64,000 bases of DNA, from assembly GCF_900113485.1 (NCBI RefSeq), contig NZ_FOPM01000007.1, positions 124,001 to 188,000 of the forward strand, given 5' to 3'. Origin of the DNA: Methylobacterium gossipiicola. Its GTDB lineage: Bacteria > Pseudomonadota > Alphaproteobacteria > Rhizobiales > Beijerinckiaceae. Below are positions 16,190 through 24,917 of this stretch, one piece after another. A model generated the notes under the pieces. It did not search any database, was not told where the DNA came from, and saw nothing but the letters and a program-made list of their open reading frames with translations. The position numbers and the translations under genes were made by a program. How positions within the stretch are numbered: the first letter of the stretch is position 1; every line of letters begins with the position of its first letter.

Positions 16190-17293
16190 TCAGCCGGCGT
16201 TGACGGCGTAGGTCGGGATCACGATGGCGGCGAAGTCGCGACCGTTGAAGGTCGTCTTCTTCAGGCCCCAGATCGCCCAGGCCGAGACCTCAAGCTCGCG
16301 CTTGTGGTCGTACAGCTCCTCGTTCCAGCGGTACTTGTCGGTGCCGTTGTCCTTGCCGAAGGCGGCGGTGGCGGCCTGCGCGCCCATGAGAACGGCGCGG
16401 CGGACGGTGGGCAGGATGGTCTTGCCGTCGGGCGCGACGCCCATCGTGACCTGCTGGGACTCGCGCAGGACGACGTTGTTGTAGACGCCGAGCGCCCCGG
16501 TGAAGATCGGGTTCTTCGTGACCTCGCCGCCCTGCATCGCGGCTTTCTGGATATCGAGCCACTGACCCTGGCCGGTGTTGCGGCGCAGCTGGGTCACCTG
16601 GGTCGGGTGCAGGTACATCACCCACATCTCGCCCATGCCGTCGACGCTGACCGGTCGCATCTTCACGTCGCCCGCGTTGCCGCCGGTTTTCGCGATCTCG
16701 ACCGCCGCGTCGATGAGGTCGAGGGTCATGATGTCCCCGGCGACGAGGGCGCCGTCGTTGGCCCGGGCGTTGGGGCGCACGACGCGGGTCGCGGCGGTGA
16801 CCGCGTTGTTGGCGGTGAACTTCACGCCGCCGGAGCCATCCGGCTGGATGAAGTTCGCCGGGGTGAAGCCCGAGACATGGTTGAAGAACGACACGGAGGT
16901 GCGCAGCTGGAACCAGTCGGCGAGGCCGGCGCGGGCCTGCTCACGCAGGTCGAAGCTCACGCGCTGGGCGTCGATGGTGTTCTTCGAGCGGATGCTGACG
17001 ACGTTGCCGAGCTCCTCGATCACGATGGCGTCGGAGTTCGTGGTGAGCTGCTCGCCGTTGCCCTCGGCGCGGTCCGAGGAGGTGAAGCCGTTGCCGGACA
17101 GCTGCATCCGCAGGCCGAACGTGACCTTGTCGCCGACGCCCTTCTTGAGCTCGGTCTTGACCTGGATCACGGACTTGTCGCCCTCGCCGAACAGGGGGGC
17201 GATATCGAGGGCCTTGGTGGCTTCCGTGGCGAGCTTCTTCGACCACAGCTTCACGGCGAGGGCGTCGTTGAGCCCATAGGTGGTGACGGACAT
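16190..17293 (-). CDS. Major capsid protein, N4-gp56 family
   Basis: A 367-residue protein. The N-terminal block (VKLWSKKLATEATK, FGEGDKSVIQVKTELKKG, VTFGLRMQLSGNG) is the signature of the N4-gp56/DUF4043 capsid family. It is followed by VSIRSKNTIDAQRVSFDLRE and a C-terminal LYDHKRELEVSAWAIWGLKK. Length is close to the family norm. It forms the HK97-like icosahedral shell. A terminator-like hairpin and a promoter-like TTGACC lie in the 415-base gap upstream, so the capsid gene probably has its own strong leftward promoter. The scaffold gene lies upstream, beyond three inserted genes. Confidence 0.92.
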   Translation of the reverse strand: MSVTTYGLNDALAVKLWSKKLATEATKALDIAPLFGEGDKSVIQVKTELKKGVGDKVTFGLRMQLSGNGFTSSDRAEGNGEQLTTNSDAIVIEELGNVVSIRSKNTIDAQRVSFDLREQARAGLADWFQLRTSVSFFNHVSGFTPANFIQPDGSGGVKFTANNAVTAATRVVRPNARANDGALVAGDIMTLDLIDAAVEIAKTGGNAGDVKMRPVSVDGMGEMWVMYLHPTQVTQLRRNTGQGQWLDIQKAAMQGGEVTKNPIFTGALGVYNNVVLRESQQVTMGVAPDGKTILPTVRRAVLMGAQAATAAFGKDNGTDKYRWNEELYDHKRELEVSAWAIWGLKKTTFNGRDFAAIVIPTYAVNAG

Positions 17294-17489
17294 GGGGGAG
17301 CCTCTGGGGCTTGGGGTTCCGTGGGACGGGTGCTGCGGGCAGTGCGTCGCCGCGCGGACGGAAGCCGGGCCCCATGTGCCGTTGGGGACGGTGATCGGAC
17401 GGGCGCCGTGACGGGGCGCGGACGAAGGCGATGACGCGGCCGGGCGGATCGCGTGACGTGCGACCGGGCGGACCGGCGCGGCGAACGCG

Positions 17490-17511
17490 AAAAGCCCGCG
17501 CGAAGGCGGGC
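17490..17511 (-). terminator. Hairpin with T-run before the capsid gene
   Basis: GCCCGC (17494-17499) pairs with GCGGGC (17506-17511) around a 6-nt loop, and on the minus strand TTTTCGCG follows. It would end transcripts from the secreted-protein genes, or attenuate those from the promoter-like element at 17613-17626, about 100-130 bases downstream of which it lies. The rest of the 17294-17708 gap shows no gene. Confidence 0.55.
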
Positions 17512-17612
17512 GTCTGGCGAGCGTCGAACCGGGATGTCGGGAAAGGCCGGAGGGGGACCCTCGTGCGGGTCTTCACAGCGCTGGCGACAGCGTACCTATT
17601 GCGCGAGGTTCG

Positions 17613-17626
17613 GCCGTCGGGTCAAG
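17613..17626 (-). promoter_or_regulatory. Repeated phage promoter-like element (copy 2), capsid operon
   Basis: The minus strand reads CTTGACCCGACGGC. The TTGACC is a -35-like hexamer; with a 17-nt spacer the next six bases are GCAATA. It matches the elements at 2937-2951 and 27819-27834 and lies about 320 bases upstream of the major capsid start. Confidence 0.5.
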
Positions 17627-17708
17627 CCGCTACTGTGTCGGGTCCGCAGCCCAAAGGTTGACCTTCACGCCATTGGCGATGGTGCCGAAGAGGGTACGTG
17701 CGCGCACG

Positions 17709-18131
17709 TCAGGCCCCCAGGTTCGAGTAATCGCACCCGCACCACTGCCGGTCGAGGCGCCAGGGGTGGGCCAGCTGCTCGAGCGTGAAGCGCTCGCGCA
17801 GGACGTAGGGGCGATCCGCCTCCGCTAGATCCCGGTCCGCCTCCCTCATGCACGCGTGAAGCGCGTAGAGGTCATCACGGGGCGAGGGCGTGGACACCGC
17901 GAGCCAGTAGCCCGAGGCGGGAACGGGCGAGGTCAGCGGGTTACCGGCCTCGTCCATGCCGATCCGCCGTTCGTCCACGATGACCCGGAGCGGCAGTACC
18001 CGGCTTTCGTCCCAGCGCTCCGGCCGGGTGCCGCCCTCACCATCGGGCTCGGCCGGGAAGCCGAAGCCGAGCGGGTCGAGCGCCTGGTGGGCCGTCGCCT
18101 CGTCGGGGAAGCTGAACAGATAGTCGATCAT
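17709..18131 (-). CDS. Hypothetical phage protein downstream of the lectin-like gene
   Basis: A 140-residue protein from ATG 18131 (MIDYLFSFPDEATAHQALD), overlapping the upstream stop by ATGA. It contains WDESRVLPLRVIVDERRIG and a C-terminal segment RLDRQWCGCDYSNLGA with paired cysteines. The sequence is globular, with no signal peptide. Small proteins of this type often accompany fibre genes as assembly helpers, but no family is recognised. Confidence 0.6.
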   Translation of the reverse strand: MIDYLFSFPDEATAHQALDPLGFGFPAEPDGEGGTRPERWDESRVLPLRVIVDERRIGMDEAGNPLTSPVPASGYWLAVSTPSPRDDLYALHACMREADRDLAEADRPYVLRERFTLEQLAHPWRLDRQWCGCDYSNLGA

Positions 18132-19504
18132 CAGCCGCCCCAGTTCGAGAGTGTGCCGTAGGTCCGCACGTTGTCGTTGGCGGCGCGATAAGGCCACAGA
18201 GCAAGGCGTTCGATGTAGCCGTAGGTCTGTGCGCTGCCGTCCCCGTTGCCGCCGATGCCGAGAAAGGTGTGCCCGGCGGTCAGCCCGGTCGCGATACCGA
18301 CGACAGCCCCACCGTTCAGCGATCCAGACTGGCCGGCGGCGTCGCCGGCAAAGGCGAAGGCGAACCGGGTGCCCGCAGAAGGCTGCGCCCCGAGATCCAC
18401 GCCAGCCGAGCCCGTCTCGCCGCCGACGACAGAGCCGCCGGCCGCATTCAGGAGTGTGCGGTAGCTTGCCGTCGAACTGGTGCCGATCCTTGCCGGCACA
18501 GCGGCCCCAGCGAGCGCGAAGGGGGCGCTGCGGATGACCCCGGCGACCGTAAGCGGAACGCTGAACCCGGTGAGGCTGGCACTGACTGCATCTGCCGCTC
18601 GTGTCGCCGCCGTGCCAGTCGTGCGGATCGGGGAGGATGCGCCGCCTACGGTGGTGATGGCGGAGGACCACTGCTCTAGTTGCGGCCAGCCGACGCGGAT
18701 GGTGAAATCGATCGGGACATTGGCGGTGGTGGGGCCGTAAATCCAAATCCCAGGCCGAACTCCGGCGGTCGTCGATCCTCCCGACAGCGTCGAGTTGAAC
18801 TCGTACCGCCTGAAGGTGTTGTCGGGAGTGATAAGCTTAGCGTTATAACGCACGTTAGCGTTAGAAGATGTCAACTCTTCTAATTCCAACTGAACGTTGC
18901 TGGGCAACGATCCGGCGACAAGCTGCACGAATGCGGATATCGTCCAGAGTTGACCTGTTGCTGCGGCGACCGCCCCCGCGCTCTCGAACTGAAGGTTGAG
19001 CGGGAGCCAGGCCCCGCTGTTGGACGCGGTCCCGAATACCCGCAGGTCGATGTAGTCGACCCCATTGAGCGTCCCGACCCCGACCACCTGACGGCTGAGA
19101 GCCGCGCTGCCTAAGGAAGCAACCCACAGATTGGGGAGCGTCCCCGGCGACCCAGCTACCGCTCCCTGCATCGAGTTGTTGCGGACGCTGTTGGTCTGCG
19201 CGCCCTCGATCAGCGCGCCTTTGTCCGAGCGCCTGAGGGCGTTGGCGGCTACGAGCGTCCAGTTGCCGGCGCTGTCGTCGATGTAGGCCGGCGAGGCGCG
19301 CGAGACCGAGATGGCCGGGCCGCTGTAGCGGTCACCCTTGAAGTCGTAGTCGAGGACGGCGCCACTCGCCGGGAAGCCGCCGGCCCCGCCGATGAACTGG
19401 AACCCCGGCCGGAACCCTGGCGCCCGGCCGGGGAGCAGCTGCGCATGTGCCTGGACGCTCGCTAGCGCGAGCGCGATGAGCGCCAGGAGGACCCGGCGCA
19501 GCAT
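18131..19504 (-). CDS. Secreted or virion spike-like protein with lectin-like domain
   Basis: A 457-residue protein from ATG 19504. It has a clear Sec signal peptide (MLRRVLLALIALALASVQAHAQ), unusual for a phage structural gene. The mature part has features of phage head/tail spike proteins with concanavalin/CBM-like modules: VSRASPAYIDDSAGNW, ALIEGAQTNSVRNNS, FRRYEFNSTLSGGS and the closing GYIERLALWPYRAAND. Such domains bind carbohydrates. It overlaps both neighbours by ATGA. It could be a receptor-binding spike that uses a hydrophobic N-terminus for assembly, or a true secreted lysogenic-conversion protein. Confidence 0.6.
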   Translation of the reverse strand: MLRRVLLALIALALASVQAHAQLLPGRAPGFRPGFQFIGGAGGFPASGAVLDYDFKGDRYSGPAISVSRASPAYIDDSAGNWTLVAANALRRSDKGALIEGAQTNSVRNNSMQGAVAGSPGTLPNLWVASLGSAALSRQVVGVGTLNGVDYIDLRVFGTASNSGAWLPLNLQFESAGAVAAATGQLWTISAFVQLVAGSLPSNVQLELEELTSSNANVRYNAKLITPDNTFRRYEFNSTLSGGSTTAGVRPGIWIYGPTTANVPIDFTIRVGWPQLEQWSSAITTVGGASSPIRTTGTAATRAADAVSASLTGFSVPLTVAGVIRSAPFALAGAAVPARIGTSSTASYRTLLNAAGGSVVGGETGSAGVDLGAQPSAGTRFAFAFAGDAAGQSGSLNGGAVVGIATGLTAGHTFLGIGGNGDGSAQTYGYIERLALWPYRAANDNVRTYGTLSNWGG

Positions 19505-20100
19505 CACCGCAGGTACTCCGTCACGCGGCAAGTCTGGGCCGTGCCGGTGTAAGCCGTGATCGCGGTCTGAGTGGCGACCGGCGGCGTGTAGAGTGGGTAG
19601 GAGCCGGACGGGATCACGCGGGGCGCAGCGGTTGCGCTGGTGAGCGTACCGCCCTTCATGTCGATGCCGACCACGGCGGTGCCGTCGCACTGGATCTCGA
19701 CGGCGAGGCGGTCGCCGGGCGTGGCGCGGGCGGCGACAAGCACGGTCGACGTGTTCGACGTCAGCGTGACGCTAGTATCAACGATCTTGCCTGAGGCTGC
19801 CGTGGGCGGCTGAAGCGCGCCAGTGGTGGTGGTCGCTCCGGACGGCAGCTGCACATTCTGCGGCACGCCGCCCGTAATGCCCTGAACGGCTTGAGCGCTC
19901 GTGCCGTTGGTGCCGGCCGCCGTGACGGAACCAGTCGGGCCGCCGCCACTGCCGCCACCAAGGGTGTAGATGGGGTTCGTCGCCGTTCCGAACGGGATGC
20001 CGTTGTCGTCGACGAGTTGGTTCGTCTCCATGGCCGCGCGCGACAGGGCCGCCGTCGGTAGCAGGGCGCACAGCGCCAAGACGAGAAACAGGTGCTTCAT
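19504..20100 (-). CDS. Hypothetical secreted protein in the capsid operon
   Basis: A 198-residue protein with an N-terminal signal peptide (MKHLFLVLALCALLPTAALS). A Gly-rich linker follows (TLGGGSGGGPTG), then a beta-rich domain (TSVTLTSNTSTVLVAARA, VEIQCDGTAVVGIDMKGG) with two Cys. The opening of the mature part (NQLVDDNGIPFGTATNPIY) resembles phage virion proteins. It is coupled by ATGA to the signal-bearing lectin-like gene. Its place between scaffold and capsid genes is unusual. Function is not known. Confidence 0.6.
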   Translation of the reverse strand: MKHLFLVLALCALLPTAALSRAAMETNQLVDDNGIPFGTATNPIYTLGGGSGGGPTGSVTAAGTNGTSAQAVQGITGGVPQNVQLPSGATTTTGALQPPTAASGKIVDTSVTLTSNTSTVLVAARATPGDRLAVEIQCDGTAVVGIDMKGGTLTSATAAPRVIPSGSYPLYTPPVATQTAITAYTGTAQTCRVTEYLR

Positions 20101-20104
20101 CGGA

Positions 20105-21127
20105 TCAGCCTCCCATCAGGGCGCGGACCCGCGCGGGGTTGGCCTTTTCCATCTTGGCGAAATCCGCCTCCGACATGCTGGCGAGCATTTCGAGGGTGAG
20201 TTCACCGGCCGGGGCGCCGCCGGCGGACGACAGCGACAGCGATGCGGCCTGCCCCTTGGCGATGCGGGCGGTCTTCTCGGCCGGGGTTTCGGCGGGTGCC
20301 ACGGGCGCTGCCGGGGCGGCGGCCTTCGGCGCGAAACCACGGATCTGCGCGATCTGCATCAGGCGCTCGGCCGGGGACTGGCCCGCCTGGATCGCGGCCT
20401 GAGCAATGCCGAACTCCTCCTCGCGGACGGCCTGGACCGCATCCGCCTCCGGCACGCCGAGAAGCTTGAGTTCCTGGATCCGACTCGAGAACAGGTGCTC
20501 GTAGGCGTCGGCGAACTCGGGTCGCGCGGCCATGACCCGCTGCACGTCGCTGCGATAGCCGGTCAGCACCTCGTTGCGCTGCGCGGCCTCCGCGCGCTGG
20601 GCCTGCTCGGCTTTCTGCGCCTCGGTGAGTTGGGTCTGACCCGCCTTCAGGGCCGCGAGTTCGGCCTGCAGGTGGGCATAGGCGCCGAAGATGTCTTCGT
20701 TCGGATCGGGCGGGGTTGCGGGCTGGGCCGGGGCCTGCGGAGCCTGGGCGGCGGGGGCTTGAGCCTGCGCGCCCTCCGAAGCGATCCGCAAGCGCTCTTC
20801 CATACGCGCCATCTGGACGCGGAACTCATCGCGCTCGCGCTCGACGGCCTTGCGGCGCTCGCGCTCCTGGTGGAACGCGCCATGGCGGACGAACTTGCCC
20901 TTGTTCTCGTCGGCGCCGCCCTCCTCGGCCTCGGGATCGACGACCTCGCCCGGGGCCTGCGGATTGCCGGTGGGCGCCGGCACGGGTGCGGCGGCGGCCT
21001 CGCCACCGGTGGCGGGAAGATCGGCGTTGGCGGGCTCCGAAACGGCCTCACCGCTCGCCATGGCCGTCCAGGCGGCCTCTTCCTCGGCGTTGAAGCTGTC
21101 GTCCGTGCTGTTGAAGCCGTCGTTCAT
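20105..21127 (-). CDS. Phage scaffolding protein
   Basis: A 340-residue, very charged, Ala/Glu/Gln-rich protein. The N-terminus is acidic and disordered (MNDGFNSTDDSFNAEEEAAW). A central coiled coil (ERERRKAVERERDEFRVQMA, and ALKAGQTQLTEAQKAEQAQR) is followed by a helical basic C-terminus ending EMLASMSEADFAKMEKANPA. This architecture, directly downstream of the portal gene, is that of P22-like scaffolding proteins, which drive capsid assembly and leave before maturation. No prohead protease gene is seen next to it. Confidence 0.78.
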   Translation of the reverse strand: MNDGFNSTDDSFNAEEEAAWTAMASGEAVSEPANADLPATGGEAAAAPVPAPTGNPQAPGEVVDPEAEEGGADENKGKFVRHGAFHQERERRKAVERERDEFRVQMARMEERLRIASEGAQAQAPAAQAPQAPAQPATPPDPNEDIFGAYAHLQAELAALKAGQTQLTEAQKAEQAQRAEAAQRNEVLTGYRSDVQRVMAARPEFADAYEHLFSSRIQELKLLGVPEADAVQAVREEEFGIAQAAIQAGQSPAERLMQIAQIRGFAPKAAAPAAPVAPAETPAEKTARIAKGQAASLSLSSAGGAPAGELTLEMLASMSEADFAKMEKANPARVRALMGG

Positions 21128-21188
21128 GGGGTCCTCGTGACGTGAAGGGTACGAAAGCCGGTGGGGCGCGACCGGCCGCGCGTCGGGC

Positions 21189-23138
21189 TCAGGCCGCGAA
21201 GGCCGTGGCGCTCGGCTCCGGCGGTGCGGCGAGCGCCGCCACCTTCGCGAAGCCGTCGATCTCGTCGTGCTTGGTCAGCCCGGCCTCACGCCCGGCCTTG
21301 GCGTTCTTCAGGTTCGCGCCGGCGGTCAGATCCTCGATCTTCGCCAGGGCGGTGCGCATCGCGACCTGCTGTTGGGCCTCGGCCTGCGGATCGGCCGGGG
21401 CCTCGGCGAGCAGTTCGCGCATCTTCGCCACGAACGAGGCCGGGAAGGGCGAGTAGGGCAAGACCTCGAGGAGGACTTGCGGCGTGATCATGTCCTTGAT
21501 GATCGGCAGCACCGACGTGAAGGTCTGCCACACAACCTGTTGCTGGTTCGGCGAGGCCGGGGCGTCGTCGATGACCACGTCGTAGTCGCCGGCGGTCTTG
21601 TCCCGCAGGAGGGGCACGACGCGGGTGACGCCGTCGCCCATGATCCGGACGAGGCGCCCGTCCGAGAGGAAGTTCTGGATCATGTAGAGCCGCACCCGGC
21701 CGATGTGCTTGCGGGCGCGGCGCAGGGCGTCGAACAGGCTGGCGAGCATGGTCATGGCCGCCTGTTTGCGCTGGTACTCCAGCACGCCAGCCTGCTCCTG
21801 CTGCTTCTGGCCCATCAGTTCGAGGTTCACCCCCGAGGAGTCGCGGATCGACATGATCGCGAACTCCATCAGCTGGTAGTGGCCCGACGGCAGGACCGGC
21901 AGCGGCTTCTCCTTCATGCGGCCGCTCGCCAGCGTACCGTCCGCGAGCCACGTCACGCCGCCGGGCTTGGCGTAGCTCTCCTCGAACTGCGCCTGGTCGG
22001 GCACCGCGCCGGTCTCCATGAACACGCCGCCCTTGGCCTGGCGGTTGAGCATGTCCATGGTCTGGGACAGCCACTTGTTCGCGAACCGCTGCGGGTCGCG
22101 CATCGGGCGCACGATGCCGAACCAGGAGTTCCGGTTCTGATCGCGGTCGCCCGTCATGCAGGCGTAGTGGAACCGGTCGCCGGCCGGCGAATCCGTTTCG
22201 GCGAGGATCACGCCACCGAGGAAAGCCCGGCGATAGACCCGCTTCGTGCGGCGCGCGACCTGGACCGTCATGCCGAGGGCGGCGGCGCGGCGCTCAAGGA
22301 TGGCCGCCCGCTTCTCGTCCATCTCCGTGGCCTGCCCCGTCGTCGGGTCGGTGACGATGGCGACGCGCTTACGCTCCCACCAGCACGCCTCGACGATGGT
22401 GACGCGGGCCGTGCCCTCGTCGGAGGCGCCGGGCCGGTCCGAGCGACGCTGGCCGGGCTGGATCTGGTGATGTGGGCCGTCGCCATCACGATCCTCGGCC
22501 CAGGCCGCGTCGAGATCGTCCGGATCGGCGTCGGGGAACATCGCCTCGGCCTCGGCGCGGTCCATGGATTTCGCCCGGAACAGGCGACGCGCGTCCGACA
22601 GGTTGCGCTTCGTGGCGGAAGCGTCCCAGATCATCTCCAGGGGGTTGACCCGATCCTCGACGTAGGCGCCGTCCGGGTTGGTCTCGTAGTCGAGGCGCAT
22701 CTCGACCCAGCCCATCCCGCAGATGGCGAGGTCGATGAACGCATCCGATTCCTCGTCTTCGGCCTCGGCCTCGTCGGCGAGGTAGCGCGAGCCCTCGGTC
22801 AGCAACTCGTTCAGCGCGGCGTCGCCGATCTCGCGGGGCATGTACTGAATGTCGAGGCGGCTGTTCACCTCCGAGCCCGCGACCGCCTTGATGATCGGCA
22901 GGCAGCGGTTGAACGTGATCGCCGGGCGGCCCGCCGCGTCGAGGGCGGCTTTGTCGCCGGGGGCCCACTGGTGGCCCGACACCATGTCGAAGTCGATCCG
23001 GGCCTCTTCCCGCCAGCGCGAGGAGGCGTCGCGGTCCACGCGGAACCACGCCTTGAGGCGGTGATAGAGCGCCTCCTTGTCGAGGCCGGCGCGGTCGCCG
23101 CCGTCCACGGCGGGGTGATCGGCGTCGGTGTCCGTCAT
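21189..23138 (-). CDS. Portal protein, P22-like
   Basis: A 649-residue protein from ATG 23138, which overlaps the terminase stop as ATGA. A start at 23147 would add three residues. Typical portal blocks are present: FDMVSGHQWAPGDKAALDAA, GRPAITFNRCLPIIKAVAG, NSWFGIVRPMRDPQRFANKW, and the stem/clip region LMGQKQQEQAGVLEYQRKQ. It forms the dodecameric DNA channel at one capsid vertex, bound by terminase during packaging and by the adaptor afterwards. The C-terminal about 60 residues are Gln/Ala-rich helix (barrel-like). Length is within the range for short-tailed phages. Confidence 0.9.
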   Translation of the reverse strand: MTDTDADHPAVDGGDRAGLDKEALYHRLKAWFRVDRDASSRWREEARIDFDMVSGHQWAPGDKAALDAAGRPAITFNRCLPIIKAVAGSEVNSRLDIQYMPREIGDAALNELLTEGSRYLADEAEAEDEESDAFIDLAICGMGWVEMRLDYETNPDGAYVEDRVNPLEMIWDASATKRNLSDARRLFRAKSMDRAEAEAMFPDADPDDLDAAWAEDRDGDGPHHQIQPGQRRSDRPGASDEGTARVTIVEACWWERKRVAIVTDPTTGQATEMDEKRAAILERRAAALGMTVQVARRTKRVYRRAFLGGVILAETDSPAGDRFHYACMTGDRDQNRNSWFGIVRPMRDPQRFANKWLSQTMDMLNRQAKGGVFMETGAVPDQAQFEESYAKPGGVTWLADGTLASGRMKEKPLPVLPSGHYQLMEFAIMSIRDSSGVNLELMGQKQQEQAGVLEYQRKQAAMTMLASLFDALRRARKHIGRVRLYMIQNFLSDGRLVRIMGDGVTRVVPLLRDKTAGDYDVVIDDAPASPNQQQVVWQTFTSVLPIIKDMITPQVLLEVLPYSPFPASFVAKMRELLAEAPADPQAEAQQQVAMRTALAKIEDLTAGANLKNAKAGREAGLTKHDEIDGFAKVAALAAPPEPSATAFAA

Positions 23139-24493
23139 GCCGTCCATGCCGATCCTGAGGGTTGTGCGGCCCGGCGCCGTTGGCGCGCGTAGCGGTCGTT
23201 CGGGCCGTCCTGCGCCTTGGGGGGACCCTGCGGCTCGGCGATGCCGACCGCGAAGTACCGGAAGGCGTCGGCGCCGTGGCTGGCCCAATCGTGCAGCGGG
23301 TTCTTCGAGAATTGCTGCGTGGCCTCGTCGACCTCGTAGCGATAGTTTCGCAGCGCCTGCAGGCCGTCGGCGCAGAGGTCCTCGTCGAACCAGCACCGCG
23401 CGAACAGCAGGCGGGCCGCGTCGATGCCGGCCGCCACGGTGAGCTTCGGGACGATGCGGACCCGGTGGCCCGCGTCCCACATCTGCTGTTCGATGGTGCG
23501 CTTCGAGGCGAGGAGTTCGTTGCGCGCGTCGTGCGGCAGCCAGTGCTCGCCGTAGACGTAGCCGCGCTCCTCGGCGACGGTGCGCAGCACGTCGATGTAG
23601 TGCTGCAGGGCGTGGCCCCGGTTCTCGTAATAGGCGATCAGGCGGAACTCGAAGCCGACCACTTGGGCAAACCAGATCGCGGTCTTATCCGCGCGGCCGA
23701 GATCCCAGAACGTGTGGACGGGCTTCGACGGATCGAACGGCACCTTGCCGAACCGCCCGGCGGCGTTCGCCGCGAGGATCTCGTTGGCGTAGATCGCGCC
23801 GTCGAGAACCTGTTTGCAGTGGCCCTCCCAGACGGTCTCGTACCCAATCGGATCGCGAGCCTTAAGGTCCAAGGCTTCCTGCTGCAGCTCTGGCGGAAAC
23901 CAGGGGTTGTCGTACCAATTGATGGTAGCGACTTCCGCATTCGTCGGGGTGTGGGTGATGAACCGCTTGTAGGTCTCGTCCTCGGCTAGTTCCGGGTTGA
24001 AACTGACCCAGATTTCGGACCCAGGCTTGCGGATCGTAGGCTGCAGGATGTCCCACGAGGATTTCGAGACGGTGCGGGCCTCTTCTACCCAGCAGATGTC
24101 CACGCCTTCGTAGGATTTGATCTTCGTGACGTTGTGCCGAAGCCCCTCGAAAGAGAACTCCGTTCCATTCGCTCCCGTGATCCGGGTGTTCTGGACATCA
24201 TAGAAACTGGACAGTCCGAGCTTGTCGATCTGATCCTTGAGCAGCGCGTGCACGCTGTCGGCCGTCGAGTTCTGAAACTCGCGGGCGCACAGGATGCGCA
24301 GCTTCTTGCCCGCGCCCAGGATGAGGAGCGCCCGGGCGAACGCCCAGGATTTGCCCCCGCCGCGGCCGCCCTTCGCGATCTTGTAGCGCCTTGGTCGGAA
24401 CAGGAACGCGAGCTTGCGCGGAAACTCAGCTTGGCTTGCCGGGACCGTCGATGAAGGTGACGGTGATGCCGCCGGCGAGGAGGGAGGCGCCAT
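23135..24493 (-). CDS. Terminase large subunit
   Basis: A 452-residue packaging motor. The ATPase domain has Walker A GGRGGGKS (42-49) and Walker B VDICWVEE (131-138). The C-terminal RNase H-like nuclease begins at FWDLGRADKTA (Asp264) and includes later acidic sites such as HDWASHGADAFRY. The fold family is that of P22/Sf6-type headful terminases. The ATG at 24493 overlaps the small subunit by 68 bases; the first 20 residues are Pro/Ser-rich, so a later GTG near 24445 is possible. The nuclease type suggests headful packaging from a pac site. Confidence 0.93.
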   Translation of the reverse strand: MAPPSSPAASPSPSSTVPASQAEFPRKLAFLFRPRRYKIAKGGRGGGKSWAFARALLILGAGKKLRILCAREFQNSTADSVHALLKDQIDKLGLSSFYDVQNTRITGANGTEFSFEGLRHNVTKIKSYEGVDICWVEEARTVSKSSWDILQPTIRKPGSEIWVSFNPELAEDETYKRFITHTPTNAEVATINWYDNPWFPPELQQEALDLKARDPIGYETVWEGHCKQVLDGAIYANEILAANAAGRFGKVPFDPSKPVHTFWDLGRADKTAIWFAQVVGFEFRLIAYYENRGHALQHYIDVLRTVAEERGYVYGEHWLPHDARNELLASKRTIEQQMWDAGHRVRIVPKLTVAAGIDAARLLFARCWFDEDLCADGLQALRNYRYEVDEATQQFSKNPLHDWASHGADAFRYFAVGIAEPQGPPKAQDGPNDRYARQRRRAAQPSGSAWTA

Positions 24494-24893
24494 CCTTACC
24501 GCTCGCCTCTACCTGCCGCTTGTTCGTGAAGGCGTCGCCGCACTCCTTCGCCACCTGCTCCAGGAGGGAGGCGACCAGGACCATGTTGCCCGCCCGCTCC
24601 GCTTTGTCGGCGAGTCTGGCCAGCGTGCGCAGGCGAACCGCCTTGTGCGAGATGCCGATGCGCGCCGTATCGGCCAGGAACTCGGCGCGGGTCTCCTCAA
24701 AGACCGCCCGCCAGACCTCTGAGAGCGACCGGCCCGCGCGCTTGGTCGGATCGTACGTTTCGACCTGCTGGGGGCTGACCACCAGATCGAACTCTTCCTT
24801 GACGGCCTTCACCACCACCGAGGGCGGGTCGAAACACGCAAGCTGTTGGACGATGAAGGTTTTTACCTCGTCCGAGAGGGTGTTCATCGCCAT
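24426..24893 (-). CDS. Terminase small subunit-like protein (DUF2280 type)
   Basis: A 155-residue protein. The segment VKTFIVQQLACFDPPSVVVK, with YDPTKRAGRSLSEVWRAVF and KAVRLRTLARLADKAERAGN, matches the DUF2280 family. Members are encoded just before the large terminase and are regarded as the DNA-recognition subunit. The N-terminal half is a helix-turn-helix-like module; the central helices would form the oligomeric ring. It directs packaging to the phage pac site. It overlaps the large subunit start. Confidence 0.8.
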   Translation of the reverse strand: MAMNTLSDEVKTFIVQQLACFDPPSVVVKAVKEEFDLVVSPQQVETYDPTKRAGRSLSEVWRAVFEETRAEFLADTARIGISHKAVRLRTLARLADKAERAGNMVLVASLLEQVAKECGDAFTNKRQVEASGKDGASLLAGGITVTFIDGPGKPS

Positions 24894-24917
24894 GGCGGCA
24901 TCAATGTCCGATCAAGG

